Below are positions 32,262 to 35,466 of a DNA stretch of 35,466 bases, in pieces; positions within the stretch are counted from its first letter, which is position 1; the number at the start of each line of letters is the position of its first letter. Origin of the DNA: DATNPX01 sp036702975 (GTDB taxonomy: Bacteria > Cyanobacteriota > Vampirovibrionia > Obscuribacterales > Obscuribacteraceae); the NCBI GenBank assembly GCA_036702975.1, contig DATNPX010000047.1, positions 1-35,466 on the forward strand, in the 5' to 3' direction. Below the pieces are notes generated by a model, which was not told the DNA's origin, made no database searches, and saw only the letters and a list, made by a program, of their open reading frames with translations. Made by a program: the position numbers and the translations under genes.

Positions 32262-34070
32262 TTAGTTTCGTGATGGGTCAAAGCCAACAAAATTGGGAAC
32301 GAACGTGTGAACCCCGGCGCCGGGGCTTCTCGTCAGCGTGGTCGTCAGCAATCCATGGTCTGACAAGCCTCTTGTAATTTTTGGATTCTGGAAGAAAGGT
32401 CGCACTTCAGGATTCGACATCATCCACGGAATGTTCTTATATAAGAAGCCATCAAGTCTGCCTCCCATTGCCTGAGTAGATGTCGTATCAGTTGGATTCA
32501 AAACTTTGAAACCAGCATCGGTAAGTGGTTTTATTTCTTTTGAATTGTTCAGGTAAGTGTTCCAGTCACCAGCGATGATACCAGAGAAGTTTGGACCAAG
32601 CACCGTTGCCAAACGCTGCGACTGCTCAGTTCGCACCGGTGCGGTTTGCTCCGGTCCGCCCCTCATCGACTTAAGATGAACGGTCACGGCGGAGAATTTT
32701 TCTCCCGTGGCCGTGTCTTGCAAGTCGACGCGAAAAGCGGGGCGCAAATCTGGAATGTTGTCGACGTTGGCGATTTCCTCATAGGTGGACGTGCCGAGAA
32801 CTTTCAAGCGTGGATGAATGAGAAATCCAACCGCCTGACCTCTGCTGTTATCTCGAGAAATTTCGAAATTATATCCATTGTCTTGAGCAATACGAGCCAG
32901 TCCATCGGCATTTGCTTCCTCAACAAACATAAGGTGATGGCGAGGCACAATTTGTTTGTAGGAATCTTTGAAGTATGCTGCTTTGTCGCCGGTAAGGAAT
33001 TCCATATTCCATTCACCGAGTATGAGATTGCCGCTGGAAGTTGCCATAGGCATGCCCTGAACGCTCTTCGCTACTTCGCTTGCCACCACTCCCGCATCAG
33101 GCAACGGCCTTGGCTTTGCTTCCTGAAAGTAACTGAGCTGATCGAGATTGGTGGCATCGGGGTGATAAAAGCCTCTCTGAACAATCTGCTCAGGCGTTAG
33201 CTGCGCGAATTCTTCTATGGTGGGATAACTGGGACGGCTATCGCGAATGTACTCAGAATAAGCCCTAGAGAGCGAGTGGAGGTCTAGCGTTGCTGGGGCA
33301 ACAATCTTTTCAGAAACTATGCCGGATGCATTGCTGTCGTTGATGATTCCATTCGTATGAAGATCGCTCGTTCCCTGGTCACCCGTTGTAGTTTTTGTCG
33401 ACAGGCGTTTGAAGCCTTCATGTGCGAGCGGCATAACAGCATTCAGCGTCATACCCTGCACAGCCGATTGCAGAACTTTATCTGCCGGTGCTAACTTTCC
33501 GTCTGAGAAGAGCTGAGAACCCTCACCCATCACAGCACCACCGACAAAGCCAGTTGTCGGATAAGCGATCAATTTTCCAGCCAGAGGAAGCTCACGGCTG
33601 AGCATGTTGCCTTTATCGAAAGCCAGGAAACCGAGCCCCATGCCTACGGCATTGCCGAATCTAGTATGACCGTCTTCAGGTTTTTGCATAGCGCCGAAAG
33701 CGGCGGCGCCAGCAACATTTGCCGCTCTTGCCGACGTTAAAACAGGGCTGAGCGCCTCGCCTAACTTCGTTCCAGCGAGGGCTCCGTCTGCAGCTCGAAA
33801 AATTTTCCCCGCGCCAGCGCCAGCCAGCATAAACGGAGCTGCAGCACCTACACCACCAGCCAGACCCTGTACAAACCACTCCGAACTGTACGGCTTAGCT
33901 TCGTCTACAGCCAGGTGGACTTCAGGCAATTTTGTAGCATCAGCGACAACATTATAGATTGCAAGAGGTCCGGCATTTAACGCGGGGTCAAGCACATTGT
34001 GTTGAGCCCAGCTCAACGCATCTTCTGATTTTCGCGAGCCTGAAGCTGAATCACGAGTGATATCCGGCAT
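32262..34070 (-). CDS. Large modular Gly/Ala-rich protein with endonuclease/exonuclease/phosphatase (DNase I-like) domain
   Basis: 602 residues from ATG 34070. The first ~215 residues form a Gly/Ala-rich hydrophobic module (WFVQGLAGGVGAAAPFMLAG; TTGFVGGAVMGEGSQLFSDG) like that of the protein at 6305-8323. Residues ~340-590 form an EEP domain with the motifs in order: GEWNMEFL, FVEEAN (catalytic Glu), TVHLKS, AGDWNT (Asp and Asn), RLDGFLY and LSDHGLL (catalytic Asp-His). EEP enzymes cut nucleic acids or phosphate esters; the substrate here is unknown. No classical signal peptide. It is divergent from the DUF3124 lipoprotein gene. Confidence 0.88.
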   Translation of the reverse strand: MPDITRDSASGSRKSEDALSWAQHNVLDPALNAGPLAIYNVVADATKLPEVHLAVDEAKPYSSEWFVQGLAGGVGAAAPFMLAGAGAGKIFRAADGALAGTKLGEALSPVLTSARAANVAGAAAFGAMQKPEDGHTRFGNAVGMGLGFLAFDKGNMLSRELPLAGKLIAYPTTGFVGGAVMGEGSQLFSDGKLAPADKVLQSAVQGMTLNAVMPLAHEGFKRLSTKTTTGDQGTSDLHTNGIINDSNASGIVSEKIVAPATLDLHSLSRAYSEYIRDSRPSYPTIEEFAQLTPEQIVQRGFYHPDATNLDQLSYFQEAKPRPLPDAGVVASEVAKSVQGMPMATSSGNLILGEWNMEFLTGDKAAYFKDSYKQIVPRHHLMFVEEANADGLARIAQDNGYNFEISRDNSRGQAVGFLIHPRLKVLGTSTYEEIANVDNIPDLRPAFRVDLQDTATGEKFSAVTVHLKSMRGGPEQTAPVRTEQSQRLATVLGPNFSGIIAGDWNTYLNNSKEIKPLTDAGFKVLNPTDTTSTQAMGGRLDGFLYKNIPWMMSNPEVRPFFQNPKITRGLSDHGLLTTTLTRSPGAGVHTFVPNFVGFDPSRN

Positions 34071-34213
34071 TGCTTTACCGCCTTATCAATTCTTGTTGTT
34101 ACTGGCTGACTGTAGTTTTGCTTTTTAACTAAGCGGGCTCAATGGGGTACTTACGAAAGGCTCGTAATTTCCACACAAGCGCTAAACTATCTGCAGTCGA
34201 CCTGGGAGTTCAA

Positions 34214-34816
34214 ATGCGTTTACCGAGCCAAACAACTTCTCTTATCGTGCTTGTAGCAACCACGCTGTTAATGGCAGGATGCGCGGAAAAAAAGCCCAGC
34301 CCGCAACCTGTACCCACAGAATCCGATTCTGAGCCAGTGCCAGACTCGTGGCAAAAGCACCTGAAACCAACCACGCTAGACAAATCGAAACCGATGGCAA
34401 TGGATGAAGAAATCTACGTGCCGATATATTCTCAAATTTATGACGAGAATCAAGGTCGCACCATGGACCTGGCGGCAACTTTGAGTTTTAGAAACGTTGA
34501 TCCAGACCACTCAATCATCATCAAATCAGTTCGCTATTACTCAACCGACGGCAAGCTTTTGAAAGAGTACTTAAAAGGCCCGGTACTTTTAAACGCCATG
34601 GCTACAGCAGATTTCGTCATCACCAGTGAAGATTCATCGGGAGGCAGTGGTGCGAACTTCGTCGTCGATTGGGTCGCTCCCACGAAGGTTCTGGAACCGC
34701 TGGCAGAGTCAGTTATGGTGGCAACCGGCTCGCCGCGAAGCATGGCATTTACCAGCCGCGGAATAGTGATCAAGAAAAACATGTCAGCAGAAAAACTAAC
34801 ACCAGGTACGAAGTAA
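34214..34816 (+). CDS. DUF3124 lipoprotein
   Basis: 200 residues. ATG 34214 is preferred over 34142 because GGGAG (34204-34208) lies five bases upstream and the signal starts at once: LIVLVATTLLMAGC with lipobox MAGC. A Pro/Ser/Glu-rich spacer follows. The DUF3124 body has IYVPIYSQIYDENQGRTMDL, LSFRNVDPDHSIIIKSVRYY, LKEYLKGPVLLNAMATADFV, GGSGANFVVDW and SPRSMAFTSRGIVIK. The family occurs in bacterial envelope proteins and has no known activity. The last codons and stop lie inside a degenerate unit of the 16-nt repeat array, so the C-terminus may have been altered by it. Confidence 0.88.
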   Translation: MRLPSQTTSLIVLVATTLLMAGCAEKKPSPQPVPTESDSEPVPDSWQKHLKPTTLDKSKPMAMDEEIYVPIYSQIYDENQGRTMDLAATLSFRNVDPDHSIIIKSVRYYSTDGKLLKEYLKGPVLLNAMATADFVITSEDSSGGSGANFVVDWVAPTKVLEPLAESVMVATGSPRSMAFTSRGIVIKKNMSAEKLTPGTK

Positions 34817-35026
34817 ATCCAGTGCGCGCAAGGGCACCAGGTACGAAATGAATCCGGTACGAAACGAATCCGGTACGAAACGAATCCGGTACGAAATGAA
34901 TCCGGTACGAAACGAATCCGGTACGAAACGGTACCGGTACGAAATGACACCTAGCACCTGGTACCAAATGACACCCGGCACGATTGACACCCAGTACGAA
35001 ATGATACCGCGGCTGCAAGTGACACC
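34805..35026. repeat. 16-nt tandem repeat (minisatellite) overlapping the end of the DUF3124 gene
   Basis: Consensus GGTACGAAACGAATCC. A diverged unit at 34805-34820 holds the DUF3124 stop codon. A 19-base interruption follows, then seven contiguous units from 34840 to 34951, then four or five decayed units (GGTACCAAATGACACC and similar) to ~35026. The period of 16 shifts the frame with every unit. It is not a CRISPR array because there are no spacers. Confidence 0.92.
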
Positions 35027-35059
35027 AGCGTTTTCAGCACTGAAGGTGCTAGACGCAGT

Positions 35060-35236
35060 CTAGTGGAAAGATTTCATTACTGAACGAGTAACTGCCGTGA
35101 CTTGCGCTGGCATTTTAAATGACGACTTAAAAAACCACATGCCACCAATAATAAGCAATGCGCCGAGTACAATTGAAATCTGTGCACTGGGTGGCATAGG
35201 TGGAGCGCCAGCTTGTCTAGTTCTTAAATCTGACAT
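35060..35236 (-). CDS. Small single-span membrane protein
   Basis: 58 residues. The ATG is at 35234-35236 with GAGG about five bases upstream, and the stop at 35060-35062. The sequence begins MSDLRTRQAGAPPMPPSAQ, then has one membrane span ISIVLGALLIIGGMWFF (~20-36), then a basic tail with KSSFKMPAQVTAVTRSVMKS. The short Pro-rich cytosolic start and the single span are typical of small membrane proteins that modulate larger complexes; no family recognised. It sits just past the repeat array and convergent with the DUF3124 gene. Confidence 0.6.
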   Translation of the reverse strand: MSDLRTRQAGAPPMPPSAQISIVLGALLIIGGMWFFKSSFKMPAQVTAVTRSVMKSFH

Positions 35237-35404
35237 ACGAGCCTCAATAAAAAAACAAGATAGTAAATAAAATGCGAGATTTCTTGTGCCAAAATCTCTT
35301 GAGCCACTTCTACAATCAGCCTATCATCAATTCCCTTCAAACAACTGACATGATCGGTAGCCAGATCAAAGTATGATCTAAAAAAAATCTTCTTTCAAAG
35401 ACAA

Positions 35405-35424
35405 AGGCACCAAATAAGGTGCCT
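35405..35424 (-). terminator. Intrinsic terminator of a gene to the right of the window
   Basis: AGGCACC-AAATAA-GGTGCCT has a 7-bp perfect stem. On the minus strand it is followed by TTGTCTTTG. From 35466 leftwards two minus-strand frames end just before it (at 35446-35444 or 35433-35431), so it probably closes a gene entering from the right, too short to identify. Between 35237 and 35404 I see only AT-rich DNA. Confidence 0.55.
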
Positions 35425-35466
35425 CTGCTATCAAACTTTCAAATTACTCACGTCCATAACGTGAAT

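Noticed and set aside
34840..34951. Possible CRISPR array
   Set aside because: Units are 16 nt and directly adjacent, with no spacers and no cas genes in the window.
34537..35018. Several overlapping open frames on both strands with FRTGFVSYRIRFVPD-like repeats
   Set aside because: They are only translations of the 16-nt repeat array, open in several frames at once because the unit lacks stops. No ribosome binding site or non-repetitive domain.

Overview
The window most likely comes from a Gram-negative-type bacterium of roughly balanced base composition, and my best guess is the non-photosynthetic cyanobacterial sister group (Vampirovibrionia/Melainabacteria, Obscuribacterales-like). This placement is an inference. 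It rests on the mix seen here: lipoproteins and signal peptides, many TPR proteins, EF-hand proteins, very large Gly/Ala-rich modular proteins, a FixABCX-like ETF complex and long multidomain histidine kinases. No rRNA, tRNA, CRISPR array, transposase or phage gene was seen.

Layout. 1-2053: a DUF885 peptidase-like gene whose 3' part lies inverted next to a truncated full-length copy, with 133-bp inverted repeat arms around a 300-bp loop. 2277-5960: an overlapping operon of etfB, etfA and a FixC/ETF-QO-like dehydrogenase with a fused C-terminal Fe-S domain. 6305-9127: a large modular protein with a kinase-like C-terminus, then a methyltransferase. 9189-10666 (minus): a MarR-MaoC-DUF302 operon. 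10979-14159: small membrane, secreted, DUF3253 and TPR proteins. 14417-17531: a hybrid histidine kinase with its own Hpt domain, followed by a response regulator without a convincing DNA-binding domain. 17692-20412: a 906-residue EF-hand protein. 20463-23285: an Lrp/AsnC regulator, a PLP aminotransferase and a TPR lipoprotein. 23401-24861 (minus): a secreted TPR-metzincin protease with a repeated proline-rich tail. 25068-30817: two ATGA-coupled paralogous histidine kinases, a multi-pass membrane protein and a HemL-like aminotransferase. 30835-34070 (minus): a secreted unknown, a Tyr/Gly/Asn-rich secreted protein and a large modular protein ending in a DNase I-like (EEP) domain. 34214-35466: a DUF3124 lipoprotein, a 16-nt minisatellite that includes its stop codon, a 58-residue single-span membrane protein and a terminator.

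Most striking. The two coupled kinases at 25068-28645 carry complementary lesions. The first keeps the phosphoacceptor histidine (H384) but has lost the G2 glycines of its ATP-binding lobe. The second keeps the ATP lobe but has Asp (D371) in place of the histidine. Together they look like a kinase split over two subunits that could work only as a heterodimer. The inverted-repeat DUF885 locus comes next: inverting its 300-bp loop would restore a full gene, so it is either a DNA switch or a fold-back assembly artefact.

How the genes may work together. The ETF operon and the MaoC gene both suggest acyl-CoA or fatty-acid redox metabolism. The two kinase loci provide envelope and cytosolic signalling. 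The Lrp regulator probably controls itself and the neighbouring aminotransferase. The secreted protease, DUF885 protein, EF-hand protein and modular enzymes point to an active cell envelope and secreted protein repertoire.
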